Source: Drosophila pseudoobscura
Taxonomy: Eukaryota > Arthropoda > Insecta > Diptera > Drosophilidae
Assembly: GCF_009870125.1 (NCBI RefSeq)
Contig: NC_046681.1
Span: 26,620,001-26,684,000, forward strand
Reading direction: 5' to 3'
DNA: 64,000 nt
Position numbers and translations under genes: made by a program. Of this stretch, positions 1 through 11,502 are shown in pieces. How positions within the stretch are numbered: position 1 is the first letter of the stretch; each line of letters begins with the position of its first letter. The notes under the pieces were generated by a model. That model ran no database searches and was not told where the DNA came from. It saw only the letters and a program-made list of their open reading frames with translations.

Positions 1-586
1 TATTTGAAAGTGAATGAGTGACAAGAATAGAATGCAAATTTTTCATAAAATATAACATATACCTATATACCGTAAATATCCCTTCAACCATTAACCATAT
101 AGTGTGGTACTGTATGGTTAGTGCTTCAACTCAATTTCGACGTCAAAATATACCGAAAATTATCAGGAAACGTTTCAAATAAACGTGACCACTCACAGCG
201 AAACGCTAAGAAACCACTGGTCTGTTATCAACACTGCTATTTCCAGAAAATCAGTAATTATAAATATACAATTTAAATTTACTAAAGTTACTAAATACGC
301 TCGCATATATTAAACCAAATATAATATTGCTACATCAAATATTGTACAGTTTAATTTAATGGCTTGAGTCTGAGTTGAGTTTTACTCTTGTCTTTGGCCA
401 AGACAAGAGTACGATTATCACTGATATCTTGATTCGATACGATACCAATTCACAGGTAACTGGTTTCACTTAATGCTAAACAACCACCACAAAAAATTGA
501 ATTATTTACATACTGAAATTAACAAAAAAAAATATAAAAACTCAACTACACAAAAAACAGCATTCGGGTATTTACACGGACCATTG
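1..586. other. AT-rich flank, no gene seen
   Basis: AT-rich sequence downstream of the HINT3-like gene. I see no convincing coding exon on either strand. It may hold the 3' UTR of the HINT3-like gene (minus strand, coding end at 587) and the edge of whatever lies to the left. Confidence 0.5.
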
Positions 587-1283
587 TTACAGTTCTCTCA
601 ATTCCAGAGCTTCGTTGGCGTCCCTGGCCTGCATTAAAGCAACAACAAAAAACAATAAGTAAAAGTAGCCCAATACAGGTGTGTTTTCTCACCGTTTTGA
701 ACCAAAATGAAGACATGAAGTTGATACGATTCCAAATGCTCATCTCCGAAGGGGGATAAATCCCATGTAGATGCAGATGCTTCACTGAGATGAATGGCGG
801 GATGTGAAATCCAATAATCGCCTTCGAAGGGTCAACATTCTTCGATTTTAGCAGCTCGACCATGCCCGATTCCATCCGCAGCACTGATCAACAAACACAT
901 GCACATGAATAAATTATAAACAGACAACTACATACATATGTAAATGTTGTTGGGACGTGGCGGCTCTTACCAAGTCCAATGTGGGATTTGTTTAAAGCAT
1001 TGAAACTGTCAAAGTGTTGCTTGGGGATGGCCAGATAGTGATACGTTGCCGCAGGACTCTTATCCTTGAATATCACATATTCGTCGGTTTGAACCTCCAG
1101 AACTGGCGGCGGCCCTTGTTTACCGTTGGCAAAATCACAAAATAAACATTCCTGTTGAGACGCTGATGTCGTTGGGCTATTTATTCCGCAATTATAGACC
1201 GCGACGAGGCCTAGCAAGCCTAGTCCAGTGAGGGCGGCAAATATGGTTTTTTTCCGTTTGAACAGGAAATTCTCTCCATGCAT
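587..1283 (-). CDS. CG15362: HINT3-like histidine triad (HIT) nucleotide hydrolase
   Basis: Coding exons on minus: 1283-971, 883-693 and 628-587, giving 181 aa. All introns are GT-AG and the phases fit. The HIT signature HLHLHGI (His-x-His-x-His) is in exon 2, and a CLFCDF cysteine pair starts the HIT fold in exon 1. Known members of this branch hydrolyse adenosine phosphoramidates and acyl-adenylates; the length equals that of human HINT3 (about 182 aa). A hydrophobic stretch near residues 13-30, before the HIT domain, could anchor the protein in a membrane. The ATG at 1283 was chosen because the frame meets a stop shortly upstream of it. The gene is divergent from the KIAA2013-type gene, with 172 bp between the two ATGs. 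The symbol is the fly HINT3 orthologue as I remember it and was not checked. Confidence 0.88.
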
Positions 1284-1455
1284 GTTGTCGTAGAAAGTGC
1301 AGTCTGGCACTGCCACTGGTTCGTATCAGCTGACAATTTTGCCATTCACAGTGGCTAGTACGTAAATGGGTGGCAAGTTTTTTTTAGGTTTTAAGCCTAA
1401 ACAAATGAGTTTAACATTAATTTTCCAATGAAAACTCAATCGACAACCCATAACG
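1284..1455. promoter_or_regulatory. Shared divergent promoter, HINT3-like / KIAA2013-like
   Basis: Only 172 bp separate the start codons of the minus-strand HINT3-like gene and the plus-strand KIAA2013-type gene, so both 5' UTRs and promoters must fit here or overlap. No TATA box is evident, which suits housekeeping-type divergent promoters. This is inferred from spacing alone. Confidence 0.6.
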
Positions 1456-3622
1456 ATGTTGTTCCGCTCAGCCAAAAACAAATTCGAGACGGTGGATGTG
1501 ATGCGCCGGCTGAAGCGTCTGGCCGAAGGCACCCTTTCCTCGTATCGCCGTTTGTTTTTGCTGCTCCTCTGCGTGTGCACAGTTTTCTATATGCTGCCGC
1601 CGATCTTTCGTTATATATTTCTAAGTGCACCGGAGCAGAAGGGTAACCAATGGCCGTTTCATCTGGGCAATAATATATAACCGCATTATGTTTTACAGAT
1701 CCCCATAGTGTGTGCATGGATGATCGTTTGACACCGTACATACTCCAGAACTATGAATTCGATGCCAACATTCGTCACGTGTCGCCCTCGAAGCTGCCGG
1801 GCGAGCGCGATTTCACGCCATATATTGGCAACGGTTACATCGGTTTGGAGATAGCCCACGATGCGTCGCTGAACATCAAGCACGGTCGTGCCATGCAACT
1901 GCCCATCCGTTTTCAGCCGATTGTGTCCGTGGCACAGCAGAGTGTGGGCGTCGAAAAGGAATCAACCGTTGTCGAGTATCTGACGGGAATGGTGCATCGG
2001 TTTCAGTGCTTCCCTGGCTACTTTGCTTCCTACACCTACTACGCACATCGCACGCAGCCCAATGTCCTCGTGCAGGAGCTGCAGATCACCAATACGCGCA
2101 ACATGATTGAAGACGTGGAGCTGATAATGCCACGCGTTAACCTGCCCAGGCTTTCGCATCGCACCCTGAAGCTAAGGTTACTGTGTGTCTTTGATCGGCG
2201 CCTCTTATTGTTCTGACGTGTGCTTGTTTACCTTTTCAGTGAGCCAGCTTCCGCAGGTATGGTGTTCTACAACGAGCTGGACGTGTTAACGGGCATTGTG
2301 CAGCCCGTCGCAGAGGATCCCAGTAAATTGATTGTCGTAAGCATTGTGAAGCCACAGCTAGATGCAAAGCTGCAGGTCCGCAAGCGGGGAACAGTCCGTT
2401 TTGTGTATCCCATAGCGATACACTACTCCAAGCCCGTTGCTGAGGCGCAGATAAAGGCAACTGTCGAGGCTAACGAGCAACAGGCCACGCAAGCCATGAT
2501 AAAGCTCCTGCAGAAACTGGGCTCAAAGGCAGCCAATACGGGCTCATCGTACAGCATCAATACCTTTCGCCAGGAGCATATCGATGTGTGGGCAGATCTC
2601 TGGGCCACAGGTTTTACGATAAGCACATCCAAGGCGGAACATAGTTTGAACGGGGACCGCATCAATGCCACCATGTATGCGGTGCTCTCCCAGGTGCGTT
2701 GCTTCGAGTTCGAGGAAATGGGCACGGCCGTCTCTTCGGCCAAAAAAGAGGATATAGCTAAGGCCCTGACCTATGCCGAGGGCTGTTATGATTCCTATCA
2801 CACGCTGCAGGCGGAGAACCTGTGGCGGGAGATGTCCACCCTGCAGCAGCTGAATTCCTTGGTCTCCTCTTGGATGCTGACGCTCGAGAAACAGGGCTGC
2901 CACAATCTCATACGTGCGGGTGCTTCAGGTGTTATACAAGCAATGGTCTTAAGTTTTGGGAGCTTTCGCTTTAGCAATCAGCACTTGGAGTGCAATATCC
3001 ATCCAAAATTCCTGCACAGGGACTTCCACTTTCGACGTCTTAACTATGGCAACAAGACACATGTGAATGTCACCATCATTGTCAAGGATGATAATAAGGC
3101 GATCATCCAAGTGGCTTTGGATCGCTCCGATCGCAGTTACTATGCCTGCGATGGCGGCTGTCTAGATGAGCCTGTACTGCTCACGTAAATATCTCTGATA
3201 AAAACGTAATTTTCTAAGTATTAAATGAGTTTCTTTTGCAGTCAAAGCCGTCGACACTTCCCAGTTAAACTGACTGAACCTCTGACAGCAATACTATACA
3301 TAACCGAGGACAAACAGCACATGGAGGAGCTCCACCATGCCATTCATGTTAAAGAAGTGGTCGAGGGTGAGTCTCTTCTATTCATTATTGCTTGGAGAAC
3401 CTTGAAACCTTTAAATTGTGTATTCCATGTATAGCTCCTGCCCATGAACAACATTTGATTGCTTTGCACAAGCATGGCCATCAATTGGGCGGCCTGCCCA
3501 CGCTCTTTTGGGTATCTGTGTGTGCAATAATTATAGTATTTCATATTTTCCTATGTAAGCTAATTATCAAGGAGTACTGCGAACCAAGCGATAAGTTAAG
3601 GTATCGTTATAACAAACCGTGA
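1456..3622 (+). CDS. KIAA2013-type two-pass membrane glycoprotein
   Basis: Five coding exons: 1456-1642, 1699-2176, 2240-3184, 3242-3366 and 3435-3622. They sum to 1923 nt (640 aa) with consistent phases. A short cytoplasmic start is followed by a membrane segment (about residues 29-47, LFLLLLCVCTVFYMLPP), a long lumenal domain containing the family-like block FTPYIGNGYIGLE, and a second membrane segment near the C-terminus (LFWVSVCAIIIVFHIFL) before a short basic tail. This architecture and length match the metazoan KIAA2013 family, which has no established function. It is convergent with Got2 downstream. The start is the first in-frame ATG before the membrane segment. Confidence 0.85.
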
Positions 3623-4083
3623 TCCTAGTTGTATATAGTACATATATTTTTTGGGACAGTGTGTGGCATATGCTAGTAAAATACAAAACACAAATCGAAA
3701 TGGCAACAAAATATCATAAATTTACGATAAAGAGAAAGAGTGTGAATCCTAGTGTAAATCAAATTGATTTGTGATCCCTGCAGCCCAGTAAATATCCATT
3801 ATATCGCGTACTTATGATTTGTACGAGATTAAAGCAAACAAAATTCGATTATATTCATTAACATTTAAAATGCTTTACTTTTCCAAAAGGCAGATCTTTT
3901 AGCTTATGTACAGAGATATATATATATATAGAGAGAGATAGAGTGATTGTGTGAGAAAATGCAATTAGTTTGACTAAATTTCACGATTTAAATTTCGTTG
4001 GATTGGTGCAATCAAAAATTCCGTACAGGTGCCGATAAGTAGCTACTAAAATTCCACCCTCCACTTTCCACTGATTCCATCTT
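3623..4083. other. Convergent 3' region between KIAA2013-like gene and Got2
   Basis: About 460 bp between two facing stop codons. It must contain both 3' UTRs. An ATTAAA near 3830 could serve the plus-strand gene. A (TA)n/(GA)n tract lies at about 3917-3940. No coding potential seen. Confidence 0.6.
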
Positions 4084-7000
4084 CTATTTGGTGACCTTGT
4101 GTATGCTCTCGGCCAGATAATCCACATTCTTGCTAGACACTCCGGCCATGGAAATGCGACCATCCTGGGTCATGTAGATGCTGTACTCCTTGGCTAGTTT
4201 CGTGACCTGTTCGGGTTTCAGGCCCGTAAAGCAGAACATGCCAATCTGGTTGACAATGTGTTCCCAGCTGCGGCTGGAGCCCAGCTTCTTGAGGTTCTCC
4301 CTCAGCGTACAGCGGGCATCGATGATGCGATCGGCCATCTGCTTGACATCCACCAGCCACTGTTTCCGCAGGTCATCGCTGTTCAGGATCTCGGCCGCAA
4401 TGCGGGCTCCGTGTATGGGCGGGCTCGAGTACAAACCACGAATGATGATCTTCACCTGGGACATCACACGTGCGGCCTCCTCTTCATCGGTGCAGACAAC
4501 GGTGAAGGCACCAGCACGCTCTCCGTACAGACCCATGTTCTTGGCAAAGCTCTGGGCCAGGCAGAAGTCATGGCCATCGGCCTCAAAAATGCGCACCGCC
4601 TGGGCATCACGATCCACATCGCCCGAGGCGAATCCCTGATAGGCAAAGTCAATGAAGGGATACAGTTTGCGGTCCTTCACGACCTTGGAGATCTCACGCC
4701 ACTGCTCCACAGTGGGGTCCACGCCAGTGGGATTGTGTGCGCAGGCATGCAGCAGAACAATAGCTCCCTCGGGGGCTTTCTGGAAAGGCACATTAAATAT
4801 ACACTTTTTAGAGTTTCGCTTTCGACTCGACGCACCTTCAGATCCTCAATCATGCCACTGAAATCCAGATCGCAGCTGGCGGGATTGTAGTAGCGATAAC
4901 GCTTAACGGACAGACCACTGTGCTCGAAGATTGGCACATGATTGCCCCAAGTGGGATTGGGCATGTACACATCGCGACAGCCTGTCCAGAAACGGCTCAA
5001 GAAGGCGGCACCCACGCGGAGAGCTCCAGTTCCACTGATCGTCTGGGTGGTGACATTGTGCTTAGCCTGCAGGCGTTTGGAGTCCTTGCCCAAAGCCAGT
5101 TCAATGGCTTTGTTGTAGAACTCGGGAAAGCCAATGATTGGGGCATACTCCTTGTCCAAGCCGCGACCCAAAACCCGCTTTTCAGCCTGTCAAATGATTG
5201 TCAAATAGAAAATGTATCGTTGAGTGGTTGTTAAGCTGTTTGGCTATTTTCAGGACTCACCTCCCGCACACTGGGCAGGACGAAGGGCTTGGTGTTATCA
5301 TCGCGGTAGGCACCAACGCCCACATTCATCTTTTTCGGATTTTGGTCCCGCTTAAATGCCTCTGTAACGCCCAAAATGGCATCGGGAGGACCCATTTTTA
5401 CTTCCGAGAACCATGATGATCTGTAAGAGAGTAAATAGTGTGACAAATCAGTTGGGTTTCTTGGAGCTCATCAACTATCTTGGGTTCTATTTTTGTAGCC
5501 TGAACCTTTAGCCCCCTTAATGGGTTCTTCTTATATTGTTATCTTTCCTAAAATTAATTGAGAGATTAAAATGCGCTGCTTAGTGGGTTATCTACCACTT
5601 GCTTTTATCATTTGGGTTTCGTGGCTAAAGTTTGAAAGTCATCTGGAGGTTTTCTTGGATTTTGCACCTTCTGTTCTCACACCTCGAGGGGGTACAAGCT
5701 CTCTTATCAACCTGACGCCACAGTAAACAAGCTCGAACGATTTACATGAACTGAATCCACCCTTATAGGAGAACATGTGCATAGATCTCACGGAGCCTAC
5801 GTCAGTGATAATGTCTCTGCTGACGTATACGGTTTTGTCACATTTAATGCAGAACTCAAGGAAATTCTAAATTTAATCAAAGTTCTTTCAATTAAGGAAG
5901 CCGCTTCCTATCGCCGTTTTTGATTGTGTTGATAAGTCCACAAAAGTTTCCGGTTGCAGTTCGATAAAACAAACTTTTCTCATAAACCAAGAAGTACGAG
6001 TAGTACCATAAAAATCAAAGCACGCGACCAAAGCGTGCTATGTCAATGTATTACCCTACGAAATTTGTGTGCGGCTTATCAGGGGCCATAGCAGATTGGC
6101 TTACCCGCCCTTACATTCGCTGGACCATAGGCGTCTTAATAGAGGTAATGAATTTTGCATTATGACAACAGATTTTTAATATAAATATAGCTTAAATGTG
6201 ACGTAAAATACTGAAAGTACAGTGACTATGAAACCAGAACTTTATGGTTAGGATATTTATAAAAATCACATTGTGTAGAAGAGAATATCTGTAGATGAAG
6301 CCATTAAAATGTATTAATATATTATCAGAATTTTTTTAAAATGTCAAATATTGGTTTCCATACAGAAATAATAACGAAAAATTGTTCGAAACAGTTTTGA
6401 ACTATAATAAATATTATTTAGGGCATCTATAAGTCGTTCAGTTTCATCCTATTCACTTATTTGCTTATGGAATGTTTTGTCAAGCGCGAAGAAAAAATAG
6501 AAATACAACAAAAACGCACCCATGGAACGTCATGAAATTAGCTTTAAAAATAAATAAACATCCGTTCATTGTGATAAATTCACACATAAAAAACATACTA
6601 CATTTTTTAGACACTTATATTATATAGGGAAAGATCTCTAGTCAAACAGATACTCGTACTTTTAACTCATTGAAATTACTTTTATGGACGTTAAAGTACT
6701 ATAAATGTTTTCTCTCTTCTGTAACCAATGATAGTCCGCTCTAGGATGCTTCCATTGTGGTGCCTACATTTACTTCTTTGAATTCCAAACATATGCAAAT
6801 ATTAGCAAGAACTTCCACAACATGATAAGAACAGCTGAGCAGTCTGCTATAAGTCCCCATAAAATAATGAAATTTAAGCCCCATCTGGTTCACACAGACC
6901 CATTTCCAGTTTCTCAGTCACCTCATGGCTGACATAATGAAATCAGCCTCAAAGAAAAAAGCACAACTCAGAATTCGCATTGGCCCACAAATTGCACCAG

Positions 7001-7243
7001 TAATTGCACACAAAAAACATCATTGGGGGGCCGCAGTCACTGGAGACCGGCAACTGCAATGACCTTGACAGATGACACTGCGCCGCTGCAATCTGCAACG
7101 TGGTTCCATAACAGCAACAACAACAACCCCTCCTCTCTCTCGTATCTCTCCTCTCTCCATACTTACTTGCAACGCAAAGCGGCGGCAGCCGAGGGTGCCA
7201 CACGGTTGCTCAAAAGCAAACTGCGCTTATAGATCTGCGACAT
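4084..7243 (-). CDS. Got2: Mitochondrial aspartate aminotransferase (Got2)
   Basis: Minus-strand exons: 7243-7167, 5420-5261, 5186-4836 and 4779-4084, giving 427 aa. Known role: a PLP enzyme that interconverts aspartate + 2-oxoglutarate and oxaloacetate + glutamate in the matrix, part of the malate-aspartate shuttle. The match rests on [18 protein letters not shown], the GVGAYRDD and TISGTGALR blocks, the [12 protein letters not shown] motif, and the PLP-lysine segment [14 protein letters not shown]. Exon 1 encodes 25 residues rich in Arg, Leu, Ser and Ala without acidic residues, a typical mitochondrial targeting peptide. It ends with two bases that combine with exon 2 in frame (AA|A, Lys). 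Exon 2 has no ATG of its own ahead of the conserved block, so the distant exon 1 is required. Total length fits the family (about 425-430 aa). Confidence 0.95.
5421..7166 (-). other. Got2 intron 1
   Basis: A 1.75-kb intron separating the leader exon from the catalytic exons. AT-rich, no coding exons seen. It carries a pair of inverted TACGTCAG/CTGACGTA sites (5798-5827) and a short hairpin AGCACGC/GCGTGCT at 6019-6039. Confidence 0.75.
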
Positions 7244-8182
7244 GTTTGCTATAAATGCACAAAATAAATGTACTATTTTCTCGTAATAATAATGAGTGGT
7301 AAATGCCGGCAAACGGTAGAGCCACCGATGGATTTCAGATGAATACTAACTAGTGGAATTTTAGTCGAATCCGCCCGAACTAAGGTAAAAGCTACGCACG
7401 CAAGAAATGTGACCGCATGAGGAACGAGAAAATACGACAGAAGAGAGCCTAAACTTTTAGAAAGCTTATGAAAACAGAGAATGGGCCCGCTAAAATTTGA
7501 TTCACCCATCTGGCAGCTTCGCCAAAAGCTTTGCATTTTGCTTACTTTTAAGTTTTCTGTTTGGGTTTTACTTTTAAAATTGGTCTATGGGCTAAGAGAA
7601 ACCTCATCATGAAATAAGAAGGTTGCATAGAGATGGATAGATGGTGATGTCTTGAAGTATGGCTGGAATCTAGAGCTTTGAGGTATCTAAGGGGTTCTTT
7701 CATTTCAGATATAGTTTTTAAGAGGCCTTGCAGAAAAGACCCGTTAATATCTGCGTTGGTTGATGAACAGCTTCTGATTAAACCGAAATTACATTTACAG
7801 CAGCATAATTTAGCCATTCAAAAATCTTCACAAATCATAAATAAATAAATTAAATGGGCACGATCAAACTTCGACAATTTTTAAAAATAATTATAACGTT
7901 TCGTTATGCGATCTTTGCGTAAATAAATTAATGGGAATGATATTCATTGATTCCATTGAGAAGAAGTTTTGTAGATCATATCGGAATAAATAAGAACGCT
8001 TGCGATAACCGTGAGGGAACGCTTTAAAAGACCACAACAGATCTTCCTATCGCCACAAGTCCATCTCTCCAGGTGAAAGCTTTCTTCGCACAGCTGTTCG
8101 AATATTCTTGGAGCTTTGTCCGTGCTGTTTTCGTTATTCTTTCGCGTTTGCTTTCTTGTAAGATTTGCCGAGCTTAGCGAGT
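7244..8182. other. Got2 / Npc2a divergent intergenic region
   Basis: About 0.9 kb between the Got2 start codon (minus) and the presumed Npc2a transcription start (plus). It should contain the promoters of both. No coding exon, tRNA or obvious repeat is recognisable. Confidence 0.55.
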
Positions 8183-8187
8183 TCAGT
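8183..8187 (+). promoter_or_regulatory. Candidate Npc2a initiator (Inr)
   Basis: TCAGT with the putative +1 A at 8185, 126 nt before the Npc2a ATG. There is no TATA box 30 bp upstream and no DPE match at +28, so this is only a weak start-site prediction. Confidence 0.3.
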
Positions 8188-8310
8188 AGATTCGTAGCCG
8201 CCGCGGGGTTGAAAAAGAAAAATAAAAGGTAAAGAGAAAAGTCTTCCGCTCGATAAACGTGAATTTACCTTGTAATTGAATTAAGCAGGAAAGCAAAAGC
8301 GAGAGGAAAA

Positions 8311-8754
8311 ATGCTGAGATTTGCTGTAATTGCCTGTCTGCTGGTGGCCTTCGTCCAGGGCCTGGAGTTCAGCGATTGCGGATCGAAGACTGGGAAGTTC
8401 ACCCGTGTGGTCGTCGAGGGCTGTGACACCACCAAGTCGGAGTGCATCCTCAGGCGCAACACGACAGTGAGTTTCTCGATAGACATTAACCTGGCGGAGG
8501 AGGCGACCGCCGTCAAGACTGTCGTCCACGGCAAGGTTCTGGGTATCGAGATGCCTTTTCCGCTGGCCAATCCCAATGCCTGTGTGAACAGCGGTCTGAA
8601 GTGCCCCCTGGAGAAGGGGGAATCGTATCGCTACACGGCCACCCTGCCGGTTCTCAAGACCTATCCGAAGGTCGCCGTGCTGGTCAAGTGGGAGCTGCAG
8701 GATCAGAATAGCGACGACATCATCTGTGTGGAGATCCCCGCCAAGATCCAATAG
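8311..8754 (+). CDS. Npc2a: NPC2-type sterol-binding secreted protein
   Basis: One uninterrupted coding exon, 147 aa. A cleavable signal peptide (MLRFAVIACLLVAFVQG) precedes an ML/NPC2 domain with the six family cysteines: SDCGSKTG, EGCD, SECIL, NACVNSGLKCPL and DIICVEI. NPC2 proteins bind sterol in the lysosomal or extracellular lumen and hand it to NPC1. In flies Npc2a is the housekeeping member needed for sterol homeostasis and hence ecdysteroid supply. The length matches (about 148 aa). Assignment to Npc2a rather than a paralogue rests on its close family resemblance and on memory of the neighbourhood; it was not tested by alignment. A poly(A) signal follows about 100 bp after the stop. 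Confidence 0.92.
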   Translation: MLRFAVIACLLVAFVQGLEFSDCGSKTGKFTRVVVEGCDTTKSECILRRNTTVSFSIDINLAEEATAVKTVVHGKVLGIEMPFPLANPNACVNSGLKCPLEKGESYRYTATLPVLKTYPKVAVLVKWELQDQNSDDIICVEIPAKIQ

Positions 8755-8854
8755 AAGTCTCCCCGCGAATTACTTGGGCATGAGAGTGGCGAACGGAAGC
8801 CGCCCCAAGTTCAGCCTGTATTCTCTCCCTCTTTCTTATTGTAATCTAATTTAA

Positions 8855-8860
8855 AATAAA
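8855..8860 (+). terminator. Npc2a polyadenylation signal
   Basis: AATAAA within TTTAAAATAAAGAAAT, about 100 nt past the stop codon and followed by a GT-rich stretch (TTTTGTGTGTGTGGGTTG), as expected for a cleavage/polyadenylation site. Confidence 0.7.
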
Positions 8861-9732
8861 GAAATACAAAATTAACTAACTTTTGTGTGTGTGGGTTGTA
8901 CGAGTCACAGCCCCTGTGTCTATATTTATCTGCGTGCCTGAGTGTGAGTATGTTTTCGGTTAGGCCTTTTATTATTATTTCCTTTGTTTGCTTCTGATTG
9001 CATCTTCCGCTTTCTGCTGCCTCCGGTCATCCATCATCAGTCATCTCCCTCTATACATCAGAACATCATAAGAGGGAGACACACGATACAAATCAGAGAG
9101 TGAGATTCGGGTAAGAGACAAGTATTGCTTTTTAACAGGGGAAGGTAATGTTAGCTCCCGGTTGGTGATTCTATACTGATCAGCTTTTGAAAGGGTGAAA
9201 CCTGCACATATACCCTCGAAGAGGATATTATGATTTTGATGTGAAGTTTGCGATGCAGAGAGGGTTGCTTTTTCGATAATTATATTTGACAAGTTTATAC
9301 CATTCACCTTCGAAATTTCACTTCTTCCTCGCAGAATAAGAAGTGGGCGAGGTTTTTTCAAAAGCTACTGCTTGGGATTGTTGATTGCTAAAAACACTTC
9401 TGGGCAGATCAGTGTTGCCGTTCCCTGTAGAGTCTAGACTAACCCGAAATTTTCGGCACGACCTATTCGCATACCTTTCTGTAGGTCAAACTATGTTCAC
9501 TATATCAACCTAGCCTATCTTATTCCATACCATATTACTGGATCGTCCGATTTTTATAAATAAATGAGAAGCTAGGAGGTCGTAGGACAAGAGTTTGGTA
9601 TTGTATTGTTCATTAAAGTGCCAGTAATTAAATCTCTATGTAACACAGAGACGATTTGTGTGTTCAAGGGTATCCAATAGATTTTTTAGTCGAGTCTCTT
9701 TTTATTTGGTTCGTCCGCACCCAACTAGAGTC

Positions 9733-10080
9733 GACAATTCGATGAAAAACAGACAACTGTTAATGTGCAACAGATTTTTTATAAAAGAGTACTCGTACAC
9801 CCAGTAGTGCTACTGTACTGATCAGAATTTTCATAGGTTCTTTCACTTTCAGAAGAAATTGGACAACTGTTTTCAGTTACTATATCACCAGATTGTTAAT
9901 AAACGAGTACGCGTACACCTAGAAGTTCTACTGTAGATGTTGATTCATTGATAGAAAACAGACAACTGTTGGTTCCTTTGCTTTTAGAAGAAACTGGATA
10001 CATCGTTGAAAAACGGCATTTGTGTCTTGTTTATGAAAGAGTACGTGTACACCTAACAGAATGGCTACTGTACTGATAAG
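9733..10080. repeat. Three degenerate units with a GAGTAC..GTACACC core
   Basis: GAGTACTCGTACACC (9787), GAGTACGCGTACACC (9905) and GAGTACGTGTACACC (10039) lie 118 and 134 bp apart. Each is followed by a variant of GTNCTACTGTA. Between them recur ACAGACAACTGTT (9751 and 9958) and AGAAGAAANTGGA (9851 and 9987). The units look like diverged tandem copies, possibly fragments of a short interspersed repeat. A further GAGTACACCC occurs near 33262. Confidence 0.55.
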
Positions 10081-11460
10081 CATTTTACAGGCGAAATAAG
10101 ACTAGGGTAATGTTGATTTGCCGTCTGATTATGAATCACTATCATTGTTTTCTAAACTCTCAGTCCTCCGTACAACGGAGATAATGAATTAGCTGCTAGG
10201 TGGCCGAATCGAATCGAATCGAATACAATGTTCACCAGTGGCTTTGCTTTCGGTTTCGATTTCGGTTTCGCTTACGTATTCTGTTCTCCAGCACAAAGAA
10301 TGGAATGGAATGGGCTGATAAGACGCAAAAAACAACTGCAAAATCATACGAGGAGATTGTGAAAGGGAGGGAACCAGAAGAGGGTCTCGGGGGTAGCAGC
10401 TGAAACCAAGTAAAAACACAAATCAACTGCAGCACCCAGAAGCAGAAGCAGAAGCAGCAGCAGCAGCGCTTTCCATTTCGTTTTCTCAATTTCCATTCCT
10501 TTTTCCGCCAAAACACACCCACACCCACACACCCACACACACATATACGTGCATGTACCATATGGCAAAATGCAAATAATGCAAAGGCTGAGCGAGCGGA
10601 TGAGAGATGGGATGGGAATAAGGGTAGGGTTATGGGTGGGGCATACGGCGTAGGGAGCTCGGTGCAGATAGAATTATCCGCAGTGCGCCAGGCGGAGGAG
10701 GAGGATATTTAAGCAAAAGAAATCGGTTTATTACATTCACTTTACCCCACGAATTTCATGAAATGCAATGCAGATTCTGATTCCCATTCCCACTCCAGTA
10801 GTTCCGTTATTCAGTTGTTGCACTACCAGATACGTTTTCGAACAGCTTAAGGTTGACTTGAATGCTTTATTTGGGTTTGGGATTGATTGAGATTTGAACT
10901 ATGATCATTGGGAGTGGAAGTAATTGGCTTTTTACCTGGATAAAGAGCATCGAATACCAAGAATTTAGGGAATAATGAGGAAGGAACCTAAGAGGGTTGA
11001 AAGATAACTAGACAAATGATATCATTTGTATAGGATGAGGGGACTAGAAGGGAAATCTCAATGTTAAATTGAATATGATACATTAACTACTGGTTAATCA
11101 TGCTGGAGGATCACTGAAATTGCCTAGGATTCTGAATAATAATGTTTTGTGGAGATAAAGGGAAATTGTGTTGGAGCATTTGTGCCGTTATTTAAAGTGC
11201 TATAAGTAAACATAACGTTTAACTTTAACTGCAAAAAATATAGTCAAAAATTGCACTTATCCAAATTCAAGCGATTCCATTTTGAAAAGTTCAATTTTAT
11301 TTTGTCTTCCGGTTAGAGCCTTCACAAGTCCACTTCCTACATGCTTCTACGCCAGTACCCCTGATGTTTTCACTTGATTTACATATGAATCCGCATAAAG
11401 CACACGACAGTCCGAAACTCCAAAGAAATGTGGGCCAAGCCCCCAATCTGCCCCTCGAGG

Positions 11461-11502
11461 CACCACTCCCTCCCCCTCTCCCTCTCCCTCTCCCTCTCCC
11501 AC
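11461..11502. repeat. CTCCCT pyrimidine microsatellite
   Basis: Interrupted tandem CTCCCT hexamers. This strand asymmetry creates spurious arginine/glycine-rich frames on the minus strand. Confidence 0.8.

Noticed and set aside
1284-1316. Upstream extension of the HINT3-like protein to a GTG at 1316
   Set aside because: GTG is not a usual start in flies and a stop codon lies just beyond it; the ATG at 1283 is sufficient.
6019-6039. Hairpin AGCACGC/GCGTGCT considered as a small RNA
   Set aside because: Seven-base stem only, too short for a microRNA precursor; no extended pairing in the flanks.
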